Shown: positions 38,092 through 47,533 of the stretch, piece by piece | Numbering within the stretch: position 1 is the first letter of the stretch | Layout of the letters: each line of letters starts with the position of its first letter | Assembly (NCBI RefSeq): GCF_001632745.1 | Contig: NZ_LQRT01000006.1 | Span: forward strand, 1-64,000 | Source: Aquimarina aggregata | GTDB taxonomy: Bacteria; Bacteroidota; Bacteroidia; Flavobacteriales; Flavobacteriaceae | Direction of reading: 5' to 3' | Length of the DNA: 64,000 nt | Program-made: the position numbers and the translations under genes | The notes under the pieces: model-generated | The model's input: the letters and a program-made list of their open reading frames with translations, nothing else | The model's database searches: none | What the model was told of the DNA's origin: nothing

Positions 38092-38610
38092 TTAAGCCCT
38101 TCTATTGCTTTTATGTTCAAGATCTATAGTCGCTTTCATTTTTTCAACGATATTATAAGCAGCAGGGCATATAGCTACATTTTTTAAGGTTAAATCAGAA
38201 ATTTGCTGAAACTTCTTGCGATCTGTATGTGGATATTCTCTACAAGCCTTTGGTCTTACGTCATAAATTGAACAATAATTATCATCTCCAAGAAAAGCGC
38301 AAGGTGTTTCTTGTAATACCAAATCTCCATCTTCATCTCTTCGTAAATACTGTGCTTCAAATTGACTAGATTTCATTCTAAAATGCTTCGCAATTCGTTC
38401 TACATCTTTATCTAAAAATAATGGACCAGTAGTTCTACAACAATTACCACACGCTAAACAATCTGTTTTTTCAAACTCATCTTGGTGCAAATCTTGCATG
38501 ATTTCGTCTAACTTCTTTGGTGGCTTTTTTTTGAGCTTAGTAAAGAACTTTTTATTCTCGTTATGTTTATCTTTGGCCAGTTTTGGTAATTGATCTATAA
38601 ATTGCTGCAT
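38092..38610 (-). CDS. YkgJ-family cysteine cluster protein
   Basis: 172 residues from the ATG at 38610 (MQQFIDQLPKLAKDKHNENK), which matches relatives better than the ATG 12 codons upstream. The cysteine cluster is CLACGNCCRTTGP near the middle, then CAFLGDDNYCSIYDVRPKAC, a probable Zn or Fe-S site (CxxCxxCC...C...C). The biochemical role of the family is unknown. An exact -7 box, TAATTTTG on the minus strand, lies at 38623-38616, just 6 bp before this ATG, which would make the mRNA almost leaderless and again argues against the upstream start. Confidence 0.88.
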   Translation of the reverse strand: MQQFIDQLPKLAKDKHNENKKFFTKLKKKPPKKLDEIMQDLHQDEFEKTDCLACGNCCRTTGPLFLDKDVERIAKHFRMKSSQFEAQYLRRDEDGDLVLQETPCAFLGDDNYCSIYDVRPKACREYPHTDRKKFQQISDLTLKNVAICPAAYNIVEKMKATIDLEHKSNRRA

Positions 38611-38615
38611 AGATG

Positions 38616-38623
38616 CAAAATTA
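38616..38623 (-). promoter_or_regulatory. -7 box immediately upstream of the YkgJ gene
   Basis: Plus-strand CAAAATTA reads TAATTTTG on the minus strand. It is 6 bp from the preferred ATG at 38610 and lies inside any longer N-terminal version. No -33 element is clear. Confidence 0.35.
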
Positions 38624-38662
38624 CAACTAAACCAATGAATTATCATTTAGGAAACAGTAATT

Positions 38663-39376
38663 ATGAATAAAGACATTTTTGGAGAAGCCATTAAAGACTT
38701 TTACAATCAGAAATACACTGAAGATATCATAGTACAAGCTCCTGATTTTGATGATGATATTATACCCATACCATATCTATTTAGATCCTATAATGAAATG
38801 CCTGAACTAGAAAAAAAAGCATTGGATTTATCATATGGAAAAGTACTTGATGTTGGTTCTGGAGCAGGAAGTCATAGCTTGTATCTTCAAAATACTCGAG
38901 ATATAGATGTAACTGCTATTGATATTTCAGCTGGAGCTATAGATATTTGCAAAAAAAGAGGACTACAAAAAGCTATAATTCAGGATATATTCGAATTGAA
39001 AAATACTACATATGATACGCTACTATTTTTAATGAATGGAAGCGGAATTATAGGTAATTTATCAAATATCGATCGATTTTTCAGCCACATAAAAACACTT
39101 CTCGCACCAAAAGGACAAATTCTTATAGATTCTTCTGATATCTCATATTTGTTTACTGATAATGATGGGGGATTTTGGGTTGATGCTTCTGCCGGATATT
39201 ACGGAGAAATGCAATACAAACTCAAGTACAAAAATTTAGAATCAGATTGGTTTGATTGGTTGTATATAGATTATAACACATTACAAAATGCAGCAAATAC
39301 CCATGGATTTTTATGTGAATTGTTATCTGAAGGAGAAAATAACGACTACCTAGTTAAATGTACAATAATTAACTAA
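38663..39376 (+). CDS. class I SAM-dependent methyltransferase
   Basis: 237 residues. SAM-binding motif I is GKVLDVGSGAGSHSLYLQ (about 65-82), followed by AIDIS (motif II), and NGSGIIGNLSNIDRFFSHIK further on. The C-terminal third contains several aromatic residues (DWFDWLYIDYNTL). The substrate is not evident. It is divergent from the YkgJ gene with about 50 bp between their starts. No partner gene suggests a pathway. Confidence 0.85.
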   Translation: MNKDIFGEAIKDFYNQKYTEDIIVQAPDFDDDIIPIPYLFRSYNEMPELEKKALDLSYGKVLDVGSGAGSHSLYLQNTRDIDVTAIDISAGAIDICKKRGLQKAIIQDIFELKNTTYDTLLFLMNGSGIIGNLSNIDRFFSHIKTLLAPKGQILIDSSDISYLFTDNDGGFWVDASAGYYGEMQYKLKYKNLESDWFDWLYIDYNTLQNAANTHGFLCELLSEGENNDYLVKCTIIN

Positions 39377-39503
39377 TTTTTAGCAATTAAAAAAGTAAGT
39401 AATGTCATAGTGGTATACTATTTGTGGGTAAACTCCTATTTTTAAACAATCATCTACTAAACTTTTTTATTTACTAACTATTATTCACTAAAAACTATAT
39501 CCC

Positions 39504-40286
39504 GTGCAAATTACAAAGTTTCTAAGTTATCTATTTATCACTTCATTTTTACTAGTAAGTTGTTCTAACGATGATGATGCAGCCCCAGATAACAACAATA
39601 CACCAAATTCTTTTAATGTTGCTAACAGACAACCTCTTGGGAGTTCTGCTAATGATCTTTTAAGTGATAATCAATTTAAAAGTATAACAATAGAAATCGT
39701 ATCTGTTCAAGGGTTTGAGCCTACATCTACTGCAGTAGATGCTTTTAGACAGTTTTTAGAAAATAGAATATTTAAACCAGATGGAATCACCATCAACCAG
39801 CGCTCTGTAGCTTCGTCTAATAGAGCTCCTTTTACCGTAGACGAAATCAGAGAAATTGAAGATGGAAATAGAGGTCTATTTAATGCAGGGGATGAAATAA
39901 CAGTTTATGTGTACTTTGCTGATGGAAATAATGAAGGAGACACCAATACGCAGGTAACATTAGGAACAGCCTATAGAAATACGTCTATGGTTATTTATGA
40001 AAGCACACTACGTAGACTTAGCACAAGACCTGGAGCTCCATCTCTTCCTACGATAGAAACAGCAACACTCAATCATGAATTTGCACACCTTATGGGATTA
40101 GTTAACATTGGTACTCCTTTACAATCTGATCATGAAGATCCAGAAGCAGGTGGTCACTGTAACGTAGAGAGCTGCCTTATGGAAGCTGCAATAGAATTTG
40201 CCAGCGGTATGATGGGAATGGGAGAAATAGTACCCGAATTAGATGCACAATGTATCGCAGATTTACGTGCTAACGGAGGAAGATAA
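39504..40286 (+). CDS. zinc metalloprotease-like lipoprotein
   Basis: 260 residues. The lipobox LLVSC (C20) follows a short signal peptide, so it is a membrane-attached lipoprotein. A metzincin-like zinc motif HEFAHLMG is at 191-198, and CNVESCLMEAA downstream resembles the Cys-rich Met-turn of archaemetzincin-like enzymes; H210 or H218 may be the third ligand. The substrate is unknown. Translation must begin at the GTG at 39504, as no in-frame ATG precedes the signal peptide. It is a single gene ending at a bidirectional terminator. Confidence 0.82.
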   Translation: MQITKFLSYLFITSFLLVSCSNDDDAAPDNNNTPNSFNVANRQPLGSSANDLLSDNQFKSITIEIVSVQGFEPTSTAVDAFRQFLENRIFKPDGITINQRSVASSNRAPFTVDEIREIEDGNRGLFNAGDEITVYVYFADGNNEGDTNTQVTLGTAYRNTSMVIYESTLRRLSTRPGAPSLPTIETATLNHEFAHLMGLVNIGTPLQSDHEDPEAGGHCNVESCLMEAAIEFASGMMGMGEIVPELDAQCIADLRANGGR

Positions 40287-40304
40287 AAAAAACAAAATAC
40301 TACC

Positions 40305-40341
40305 AAAAAAGCATCACTTTAATACAGAGTGATGCTTTTTT
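40305..40341. terminator. bidirectional terminator between the metalloprotease and amidohydrolase genes
   Basis: Arms AAAAAAGCATCACT / AGTGATGCTTTTTT with a 9-nt loop, with A-run and T-run on opposite sides, placed between two convergent genes. Confidence 0.88.
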
Positions 40342-40362
40342 AATGGAGTTATTTCTTATTAT

Positions 40363-41988
40363 TTAAAAAACTTTTTTACCATCTAAATACGTTGCATTCA
40401 CTTTGATATTTGGAATCCTATCTTCATCTACTTCCATAATATTCTCTTCCAGGATTACAAAATCTGCAAATTTACCTATGCTTATACTCCCTTTCTCTGT
40501 TTCTTCAAAATTACTGTAAGCCGCCCATATTGTCATTCCTTTTAAAGTCTCTTCTCGTGTAAGCGCATTTTCTTTTTGAAAACCACCTTCTGGGTATTGT
40601 TTTAGATCTTTTCTTGCTACTGCTGCATAAAAAGTATAAAAAGGACTTACTTGTTCTACAGGGTAATCAGTACCTAAAGCTACTTTACCGGTTTTTTCTA
40701 ATAACTTTTTATAAGCATAAGCTCCCTTAATACGTTCGTTTCCTAATCGTTCATCTGCCCAATACATATCACTAGTAGCATGAGTAGGTTGTACACTCAT
40801 GACTAAATTATCATTTAAAATCTCAAACTCTTCTGGAGCTACTACTTGTGCATGTTCCACTCTCCATCTACGATCCGATTTGTTTTGTAAAACTTCATAA
40901 TACGTTTTCATGACAACAGCGTTCGCAGAATCACCAATAGCGTGTGTATTCATTTGAAAAGGAGATCCCGCCAATTTTTTTGCTAATGCTTTAAATTCTG
41001 CATTGCCAATTACCATAGCTCCAAAATGTTCATCTTGATCGCTATATGGTTCTTTTAAAGTAGCACCACGAGATCCCAAAGCCCCATCTGCATACACTTT
41101 AAAAGATGAGACATTCAATTTATCTGTTTTATGCACTCCATTTTTTAAATAATAGTCCACATACTCTGGCACATTACTAACCATGGCATACATCCTGATA
41201 CTAAGCTCTTTTTTGTTTTGTAAGCTATCAATTAATTGTATTACCTGAGGACTCAATCCTGCATCATCAACAGTAGTTAAACCATAACTGAAATTAATTT
41301 TTTCGGCTTCTTTTAAAGCTTGAACTTGTTCGTGAACTCTAGGCTCCGGTATAGTTGATTCTATTAACCTCATTGGGTTATCAATAAGTACTCCTGTAAG
41401 TTTACCTCCTTTTATAATAATATCCCCTCCTTCAACTTTAGTATTTACCGTAATTTTAGCCAGATCCAATGCTTTTTGATTTACCAACAAAGCATGACCA
41501 TCAACACGTCGCATCGCTACAGGGATGTTAGGAAATAAACTATCTAATTTTTCTTTGGTTGGGAACTCTTTCACTTCCCAATCATTTTGATCCCAACCTC
41601 TACCTGTTATAAAAGCTACATTATTTTCTTTTTGAAATGATACGATACGTTCTAGTACCTCATCATAACTTTTGGTCCCTCTTAAATCAACTTTTTGCTG
41701 CTGTAATCCTAATCTATAAAAATGACAGTGTGCGTCTATTAATCCTGGAACGATAGTTTTTCCATTTGCATCCAAAGTATCAGAAACATTATATTGTTTC
41801 ATTAATGTTTCACTTGTTCCAACCGCTATAAATTTTCCGTCTTTAATTACAAAAGCTTCTGCTTTTGGTTTATCATCATCTACTGTATATATGTTTGCAT
41901 TTAATACCAAAAGATCTGCATCTTTTTTGGGTTCTTGACAAGAAATAAAAAACAGTGTAATACTAAATAATAGAATAACTTTTTGCAT
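40363..41988 (-). CDS. amidohydrolase family (YtcJ-like) lipoprotein
   Basis: 541 residues. Lipobox LFFISC near residue 17. The amidohydrolase_3 fold is shown by the HxH metal motif DAHCHF after GLIDAHCHFYRLG, by GRGWDQNDW, by MNTHAIGDSANAVVM and WRVEHAQVV (metal His), and by ALGTDYPVEQVSP (catalytic Asp). Relatives include N-substituted formamide deformylase and uncharacterised exported hydrolases. It acts outside the cytoplasm; the substrate is unknown. It stands alone, convergent with the metalloprotease gene. Confidence 0.9.
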   Translation of the reverse strand: MQKVILLFSITLFFISCQEPKKDADLLVLNANIYTVDDDKPKAEAFVIKDGKFIAVGTSETLMKQYNVSDTLDANGKTIVPGLIDAHCHFYRLGLQQQKVDLRGTKSYDEVLERIVSFQKENNVAFITGRGWDQNDWEVKEFPTKEKLDSLFPNIPVAMRRVDGHALLVNQKALDLAKITVNTKVEGGDIIIKGGKLTGVLIDNPMRLIESTIPEPRVHEQVQALKEAEKINFSYGLTTVDDAGLSPQVIQLIDSLQNKKELSIRMYAMVSNVPEYVDYYLKNGVHKTDKLNVSSFKVYADGALGSRGATLKEPYSDQDEHFGAMVIGNAEFKALAKKLAGSPFQMNTHAIGDSANAVVMKTYYEVLQNKSDRRWRVEHAQVVAPEEFEILNDNLVMSVQPTHATSDMYWADERLGNERIKGAYAYKKLLEKTGKVALGTDYPVEQVSPFYTFYAAVARKDLKQYPEGGFQKENALTREETLKGMTIWAAYSNFEETEKGSISIGKFADFVILEENIMEVDEDRIPNIKVNATYLDGKKVF

Positions 41989-42273
41989 TGTGTATTTGAG
42001 TTTGATGTATGTAATAGTGCTTAAAAGTAGGAATATCTATATTTTAAAAGGTTAAGGTTTTCTTAATAAAGATTGACTTACAAAATCCTAAGCGATAAAT
42101 TAAGCAAAAAATGACCTACAAAAATGCGCTTTATTAGAATTAGAAAAGGACAAATAAATACTATTCTTTTTTATTAATTATAACCTTTATCATAACCTTA
42201 TGGTAAAAACTTAAAACTATCGTGATTATAGTTCTTCTTTTCTTTAATTTGTATAAACTAAAAAAATAAACAC

Positions 42274-42711
42274 ATGGATTTAAAACCAAAACTGGGCTTA
42301 GATAATCTTACATTCGGAATGTCTAAAAAAGAGGTTTATGAAGTGCTAGGAATGCCAGATAGAAAAAGAATTAGTGACGACGACGACGATCAGCAACTTT
42401 TAGAATATAATGATCAAAAATTAAGATTAACTATATACAAGAATGAGGATAATCGTCTAGGATATTTGCAAACCTCGAATCCAAAATTAGAATTTAATGG
42501 ACATGCTATTATAAATTCAAAAATAGATTTTGTAAAAGATAAAATATTTGGAGACATTATTTCTGATTGGGAAATTGAGGACTATGATTTTTTTGCAACC
42601 CATAGCAATGATGACTATTGGATTACACTTAATGTAGAATTTGGAATTGTAATTAATATAGAGATTGGGGTTCCGTTTAACGACGATAACGACTATGACT
42701 GGCCCAATTAA
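42274..42711 (+). CDS. acidic protein of unknown function
   Basis: 145 residues, very rich in Asp, Glu and Asn, with no signal peptide or membrane segment. I recognise no family with certainty. The opening LDNLTFGMSKKEVYEVLGMPD resembles the helix-turn start of SmpA/BamE-like folds and of some small immunity-type proteins. Acidic runs (DDDDDQQ, DDNDYDWPN) occur in the middle and at the C-terminus. A GNAT gene follows after 26 bp, so the two are probably co-transcribed. No toxin gene is adjacent, so immunity is speculation. Confidence 0.75.
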   Translation: MDLKPKLGLDNLTFGMSKKEVYEVLGMPDRKRISDDDDDQQLLEYNDQKLRLTIYKNEDNRLGYLQTSNPKLEFNGHAIINSKIDFVKDKIFGDIISDWEIEDYDFFATHSNDDYWITLNVEFGIVINIEIGVPFNDDNDYDWPN

Positions 42712-42737
42712 ATAACACTAACTGAAGAAACCAATAT

Positions 42738-43226
42738 ATGAATATTACTATTCGTAGAGCTGAAGTTGATGACCTAGAGTTTATCTGGCAGATGTGGCAT
42801 GATGTTATGGCACAAAAGATTTACTTTTCATATAATCATACTTCAACAAGAGCAACAATTGAAAAAAGTTGGATTAATCTTACAAACCATATCTATGTTG
42901 CTACTATAGAAAATGAAGTTGTAGGTGCTTATATTTTTAAAGATAATCAACCAGGTTATGGCAATCATATCGCAAATGCTTCGTATATGGTAAAATCAGA
43001 ACGAAGAGGATTACGAATCGGACATCAATTATGTGCGCATTCTATAATCAAAGCCAAAGAAGTAGGATATAAAGCTATGCAATTTAACTTAGTAGTAAGC
43101 ACAAACAAAGGAGCAATAAAAACATGGTTAGATAATGGTTTTAAAATTATTGGCACTATCCCAGAAGGTTTTCATCATTATCAGGAAGGATATGTTGATG
43201 CTCATATTTTTTACCGTAAACTTTAA
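42738..43226 (+). CDS. GNAT-family N-acetyltransferase
   Basis: 162 residues covering a complete GNAT fold: ITIRRAEVDDLEFIWQMW at the start, the acetyl-CoA loop region with VKSERRGLRIGHQLCAHSI (the R/QxxGxG/A-type motif appears as RRGLRIG) and a C-terminal MQFNLVVSTNKGAIKTWLDNGFK. The substrate cannot be told. It probably shares a transcript with the acidic protein upstream and ends in a strong bidirectional terminator. Confidence 0.88.
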   Translation: MNITIRRAEVDDLEFIWQMWHDVMAQKIYFSYNHTSTRATIEKSWINLTNHIYVATIENEVVGAYIFKDNQPGYGNHIANASYMVKSERRGLRIGHQLCAHSIIKAKEVGYKAMQFNLVVSTNKGAIKTWLDNGFKIIGTIPEGFHHYQEGYVDAHIFYRKL

Positions 43227-43266
43227 CTTTACTCAAATCCATATCATACATTAGATCTGTTTCAAA

Positions 43267-43304
43267 AAAAACACACCCAAAATCAATAGATTTTGGGTGT
43301 GTTT
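43267..43304. terminator. bidirectional terminator between GNAT and DUF885 genes
   Basis: Perfect 17-bp inverted repeat (aaaacacacccaaaatc, 4-nt loop, gattttgggtgtgtttt) with A-rich and T-rich flanks, between convergent genes. Confidence 0.92.
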
Positions 43305-43323
43305 TTTTTGAAAAACTTCTAGA

Positions 43324-45114
43324 TTATTTACTTGCAATAATCCAAGTACTTATTTTATCTTCTAACAACGCCAATGGCACACAACCTGTTTCTAAAACTT
43401 GATTATGAAACTCACGAATATCAAATTTATCTCCTAATGCTACCTCTGCTTTAGCTCGAAGTTCTCTTATTTTCAATTGTCCAATTTTATAAGATAGTGC
43501 CTGTCCAGGATTAGCCATATATCGTTCAATTTCAGAAGTTATTCCTGCTTCAGATTCTGCTTCATTATCCAAAGAATATTGTATTGCTTGCTCTCGTGTC
43601 CAACCCTTAGCATGAAGCCCTGTATCCACTACTAAACGAACCGCTCTATGCATTTCTGCTCCTAACATTCCAAAATATTGATAAGGATCGGTATATAATC
43701 CAAGTTCTTTACCCAAAGATTCGCTATATAAAGCCCAACCTTCTCCATAACCACTATACCAAAGTGTTTTTCTAAACTGCGGAAGATCTTTACTTTCTTG
43801 CGTTAATGAAATTTGATAGTGATGTCCAGGAATTGCCTCATGCAAAAACAAAGACTCATCACTATAGGTATTATACTTTGTTACATCTGGTATTGGTGTG
43901 TAAAAAATCCCAGGACGAGTACCATCTAAAGAACCTGGGTTATATTCTGCACTTGCAGATTTCTCACGAAACGCTTCGGTACGACGTACCTCAAAAGGCG
44001 TTTTAGGTTTAACATCGAATAATTTTTCAATCTGTGGTTTCATGCGGTTATGAATCGCATTAAAATTATCGATCACTTCTTGAGGATCTTTAAAAGGCAT
44101 TAGTTCCTTCTTAGTACGTACATAATCAAAGAATGATTTTAAATCCCCTTTATATCCTACTTCATTTTTAATCTTTTCCATTGCCGCAGAAATACGTGCC
44201 ACTTCAGACAATCCTAATTCATGAATCTCATCGGCAGTCATATTTGTAGTAGTATACAATTTAATCTGATACTTATATAGATCAGCTCCGTTTGGAATAT
44301 CGGAAATCCCAGAACTTGCTCTACCTGCTTCCATATACTCAGCACTCATGAACTTATGCAAACTTTTGTATGCAGGAACAATTTTTTCTGAAACCATTTT
44401 AGTATATGCTTCAGTGAGTTGTTTTTTATCTTCTTCTGAAAAACCTTCTGGAAAATTTTTGACTGGTGTATAAAAAAGATGCTTATCTAAATCTTCTACT
44501 GTTAACGCTTCTAACTGCGGAAGGACTTTTGTAATTAAAGATTTAGGAAGAACGTATCCCGCTTGCATACCTTCTTTCATTTTTGACTCTGCTGAAGTCA
44601 ACCATTCTAAATACCCTTCAAGACGTTTTAGCCAATTATTATAATCTTCTACCGTTTCAAAAGGTTGTGCACTTGCACCACTTGCTAACTGACCTGCAAC
44701 AAGATTAATCGACCACATTTGATCAATCGGGAAATACTCTTTTTTAAATTTAAAAGCTTCTAGGTTAATATCACACTCCCATTTTAGGATAGCTTTGCTC
44801 ATTTTTTCACTAGCAGAAAGAGAAGCATCATCAAATTGATCTAGCATTTCTTTATATGTAGTATAATATGCTTTTACTTTTGCTACTGTTTCATCTGCTA
44901 ATGGATTAGGAAACTGATCATTAAAACGATTATCCCCTGCAAAGGTAGCTTGTACAGGGTTTAGTTTAAGTCCTTCTTCATAATAATTATCCAGCATTTT
45001 ATTAAACTTGGCACTAACATCAACATTGGCCTCAGGTTCTTTTGTAGTGACTTCATTTTTACATGCGGTAAAAACTACTGCTAGATAAACTACAGTAAGT
45101 ATTCTTTTAATCAT
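43324..45114 (-). CDS. DUF885 lipoprotein, putative metal-dependent hydrolase
   Basis: 596 residues from the ATG at 45114, giving MIKRILTVVYLAVVFTACK with a lipobox (FTAC); an ATG 13 codons upstream would spoil the signal peptide. DUF885 motifs include TFAGDNRFND, the zinc-peptidase-like LHEAIPGHHYQ, YGEGWALYSESLG and AEVALGDKFDIREFH with a C-terminal CVPLALLE. Members are thought to be extracytoplasmic metallopeptidases (HExxxH type), but the substrate is unknown. It is a lone gene. Confidence 0.88.
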   Translation of the reverse strand: MIKRILTVVYLAVVFTACKNEVTTKEPEANVDVSAKFNKMLDNYYEEGLKLNPVQATFAGDNRFNDQFPNPLADETVAKVKAYYTTYKEMLDQFDDASLSASEKMSKAILKWECDINLEAFKFKKEYFPIDQMWSINLVAGQLASGASAQPFETVEDYNNWLKRLEGYLEWLTSAESKMKEGMQAGYVLPKSLITKVLPQLEALTVEDLDKHLFYTPVKNFPEGFSEEDKKQLTEAYTKMVSEKIVPAYKSLHKFMSAEYMEAGRASSGISDIPNGADLYKYQIKLYTTTNMTADEIHELGLSEVARISAAMEKIKNEVGYKGDLKSFFDYVRTKKELMPFKDPQEVIDNFNAIHNRMKPQIEKLFDVKPKTPFEVRRTEAFREKSASAEYNPGSLDGTRPGIFYTPIPDVTKYNTYSDESLFLHEAIPGHHYQISLTQESKDLPQFRKTLWYSGYGEGWALYSESLGKELGLYTDPYQYFGMLGAEMHRAVRLVVDTGLHAKGWTREQAIQYSLDNEAESEAGITSEIERYMANPGQALSYKIGQLKIRELRAKAEVALGDKFDIREFHNQVLETGCVPLALLEDKISTWIIASK

Positions 45115-45231
45115 GGTATTATGTGTTTTGTTTTGAGTGTTGAAAGATAGCAAAATTTGCTCTAGAAGATTTACTGCTTAACAACATCTTAAGTCCTAAG
45201 TTTTGCTTTGAGTTATACTATTATAAAAAGA

Positions 45232-45255
45232 AGGCATAGAATTTCTTCTATGCCT
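45232..45255 (-). terminator. terminator after the beta-helix lipoprotein gene
   Basis: Minus-strand stem AGGCATAGAA / TTCTATGCCT (10 bp, 4-nt loop) followed by CTTTTTATAA, 36 bp after the stop at 45291. Confidence 0.85.
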
Positions 45256-45290
45256 CAAAGCTTTTACTGATTTTTTATTTTAAATATACA

Positions 45291-46658
45291 TTATTCGATA
45301 TAATATTTTAAATGCGCAGAACTATTTGGTTCTAACGCTGTTTCTACAACAAAATATCCATTCCCTATTTCTTTAAGAAAAGCTACTGCTGTATTACCTT
45401 GAGCGGACTCTAGTCTTATTTTAGAAAGTTTACGAACATTTCCATTTGAGATTCTAAAATTTGTAAAATCTATTTCTGGGTCTGTAAAGTTTATCTCCCC
45501 TTGCATTGGATCATTAGACAATCTTACATTTCTAAACACATAATCCGCACTGTTTCCAATATTAAAAAATGCGAATGTAGTATTATTCAAAAACTCAGAA
45601 TTAGTAACTCTGACCGATGTTTCAAAAAGTGCCAATCCAACATTACTCTGTTTTGCGGAAATATTGTCAAAATCAATGTTAGTCGCATTATTAGAAACAT
45701 TAAACCCCTTATCATTGGCGTTATCAACATGACAATTACTAACATTATTGTTATTTGAACCGAACCCAAAATTAAATCCGTTTACGGCTGAATTTCTGGA
45801 TATACAATCTGAAATTCGACAATTTTCAGTTGGTAATCCAGAGTGTCCAAAATTAAATCCATGATGAAATGTATTATCTTCTACAATGCAGTTACTAAGT
45901 GTGGAAAATTTAGTATCAAAACTTATCCCACTAGCTCCTGCATTTTTTACATTGCAGAAGCTTACTGAATTATTAGAGCCATCGCCAACTTGAATTCCCG
46001 ACCAAGAGTCAACATCACCATTAAAATCTACATTATTTATATTAGAATCTTTACAATTCAAAAGCCAAACCCCTTCTCTACTCCAATTTTCCATTGTCAT
46101 ATCTTGTACCTTAACATCATTACAATTGATCATATATATACAACCAAGTGTCAATGAGCTATGTTTTGGATTTGGTAATCTATTATTACCGATCTTTTTT
46201 ACAGACACTTCTATATTATTACTATCTTCAAATTTAATAAGAGAAAAATACCCATTATTAAGAGCTCTTTTATTACCATCTATAAAACCATTACCCGTAA
46301 TTATTACATCATTTACATTTTTACCATATATAAAGTTATAATACTCATATCCATAATTCATATTACTATTCACTTGTAAAGTCCCGTCTATTATTAGTGT
46401 TTTATTAGAAGGTATCGTTAAATCATCTATTACAAATACTTTATTGGTTTCAAATAATATTGTCTGGATAGAAGTATCATCAAGCAAATTTTGGATTACT
46501 TGCGTATCATTTGTTACACCATCACCTAATGCTCCATGATCTAATACATTGACAATTGATATTGTCTTTGCTACAATATCGCTATTCACTTGTTCATCTT
46601 CACTACAACCAACATATACCATTGTTAAACATAGCAATATTAAATACCTAAATTTCAT
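45291..46658 (-). CDS. right-handed parallel beta-helix lipoprotein (pectate-lyase-3-like)
   Basis: 455 residues. The signal peptide ends in a lipobox (MVYVGC, C18). The segment VLDHGALGDGVTNDTQVIQNLLD is the opening typical of the pectate_lyase_3 superfamily, which includes GH28 and polysaccharide-lyase-like folds. From about 110 to 400, Asn-rich parallel beta-helix coils recur (NCKDSNINNVDFNG, NNVSNCHVDNANDKGFNVSN). A short beta domain ends the protein. The target is probably a polysaccharide, but catalytic residues cannot be assigned. There is no linked SusCD pair. It is a single-gene unit ending at a terminator. Confidence 0.82.
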   Translation of the reverse strand: MKFRYLILLCLTMVYVGCSEDEQVNSDIVAKTISIVNVLDHGALGDGVTNDTQVIQNLLDDTSIQTILFETNKVFVIDDLTIPSNKTLIIDGTLQVNSNMNYGYEYYNFIYGKNVNDVIITGNGFIDGNKRALNNGYFSLIKFEDSNNIEVSVKKIGNNRLPNPKHSSLTLGCIYMINCNDVKVQDMTMENWSREGVWLLNCKDSNINNVDFNGDVDSWSGIQVGDGSNNSVSFCNVKNAGASGISFDTKFSTLSNCIVEDNTFHHGFNFGHSGLPTENCRISDCISRNSAVNGFNFGFGSNNNNVSNCHVDNANDKGFNVSNNATNIDFDNISAKQSNVGLALFETSVRVTNSEFLNNTTFAFFNIGNSADYVFRNVRLSNDPMQGEINFTDPEIDFTNFRISNGNVRKLSKIRLESAQGNTAVAFLKEIGNGYFVVETALEPNSSAHLKYYIE

Positions 46659-46849
46659 ATTTATTAGATTTTAAAAATTAATTAGAAAACTTACTAAAAT
46701 ATCAATGTCTTAGAAACCTAAAGTGTTACCTTTTTTTCTAATATTTCTTTATGCTAATTAAAAAAATGTAGATTCTCACCTTAAGAAGATTGGTGGTGAA
46801 AATTTTATCGATTACATCAAATTTTATAAGATGTAAATTACCTGCTAGG

Positions 46850-47452
46850 TTACACTTTAAATTTTGCTTTGAGTTTTGCTTTTTCTTCGGCTAACCATTC
46901 ATCTTTAAGGATACTCAATAATACGCCATCGGTTCTTCCTTCACCATTAATTGCAGGAAAAACACCTCTTAAAACTCCTTCTTGCTCACAACCAACACTT
47001 TGCATTGCAGCGATACTCACTTTATTTTCGACATACGAACCTAACCCTATACGCTGTGCTCCCATGGTTTCAAAAGCAAACTCAAAAAGCAAATATTTAC
47101 AATGTTTATTTAACCCTGTTCCTCTAAATGCAGAGCCATACCAGGTATACCCCAATCGTATCGCAGATAATATGGATGATATTTCGCAATATCGAGTACT
47201 ACCCGCATATTGATCTTTTATTTTATCATATACAATAAATGGATATTCTTTTTTAGCTTTTCTATTAGTTATCGCAGTTTTTATATATGCTGTAAGCCGC
47301 TCTTCTCCATCCCCTTTTATAAATGAGTAGTCCCAAATACCAGGTTCATTAGCTATATCCAACAGATGCTCTATATCGTTCATTTGTAATGGTCGAAGTT
47401 TTACAAAATCATCTTCGAGCACATATACTTTTGAAAAATCAAAATTTAGCAT
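46850..47452 (-). CDS. GNAT-family N-acetyltransferase (RimJ/RimL-like)
   Basis: 200 residues with the RimJ/RimL-type GNAT_3 pattern: VKLRPLQMNDIEHLLDIANE at the start, YAGSTRYCEI, then LGYTWYGSAFRGTGLNKHCKYLLFEFAFE and the motif VSIAAMQSVGCEQEGVLRG. Such enzymes acetylate N-terminal or small-molecule amines. It lies 81 bp downstream of the M23 peptidase gene on the same strand, perhaps at the tail of that operon. The substrate is unknown. Confidence 0.9.
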   Translation of the reverse strand: MLNFDFSKVYVLEDDFVKLRPLQMNDIEHLLDIANEPGIWDYSFIKGDGEERLTAYIKTAITNRKAKKEYPFIVYDKIKDQYAGSTRYCEISSILSAIRLGYTWYGSAFRGTGLNKHCKYLLFEFAFETMGAQRIGLGSYVENKVSIAAMQSVGCEQEGVLRGVFPAINGEGRTDGVLLSILKDEWLAEEKAKLKAKFKV

Positions 47453-47533
47453 TTAAATAATAATATTAATTAATTTACCACCTATTAAGGTCACCTCATT
47501 TTATGCTCAAAAACCCTATAAAATGATTCAAGG

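Noticed and set aside
42274-42711. Acidic protein as an immunity protein of a toxin system
   Set aside because: No toxin, Rhs or polymorphic-toxin gene lies nearby, and the similarity is limited to a short opening segment.
43806-46341. Reading frames antisense to the DUF885 and beta-helix genes
   Set aside because: Shadow frames without family features; both minus-strand genes have clear signal peptides and conserved motifs.
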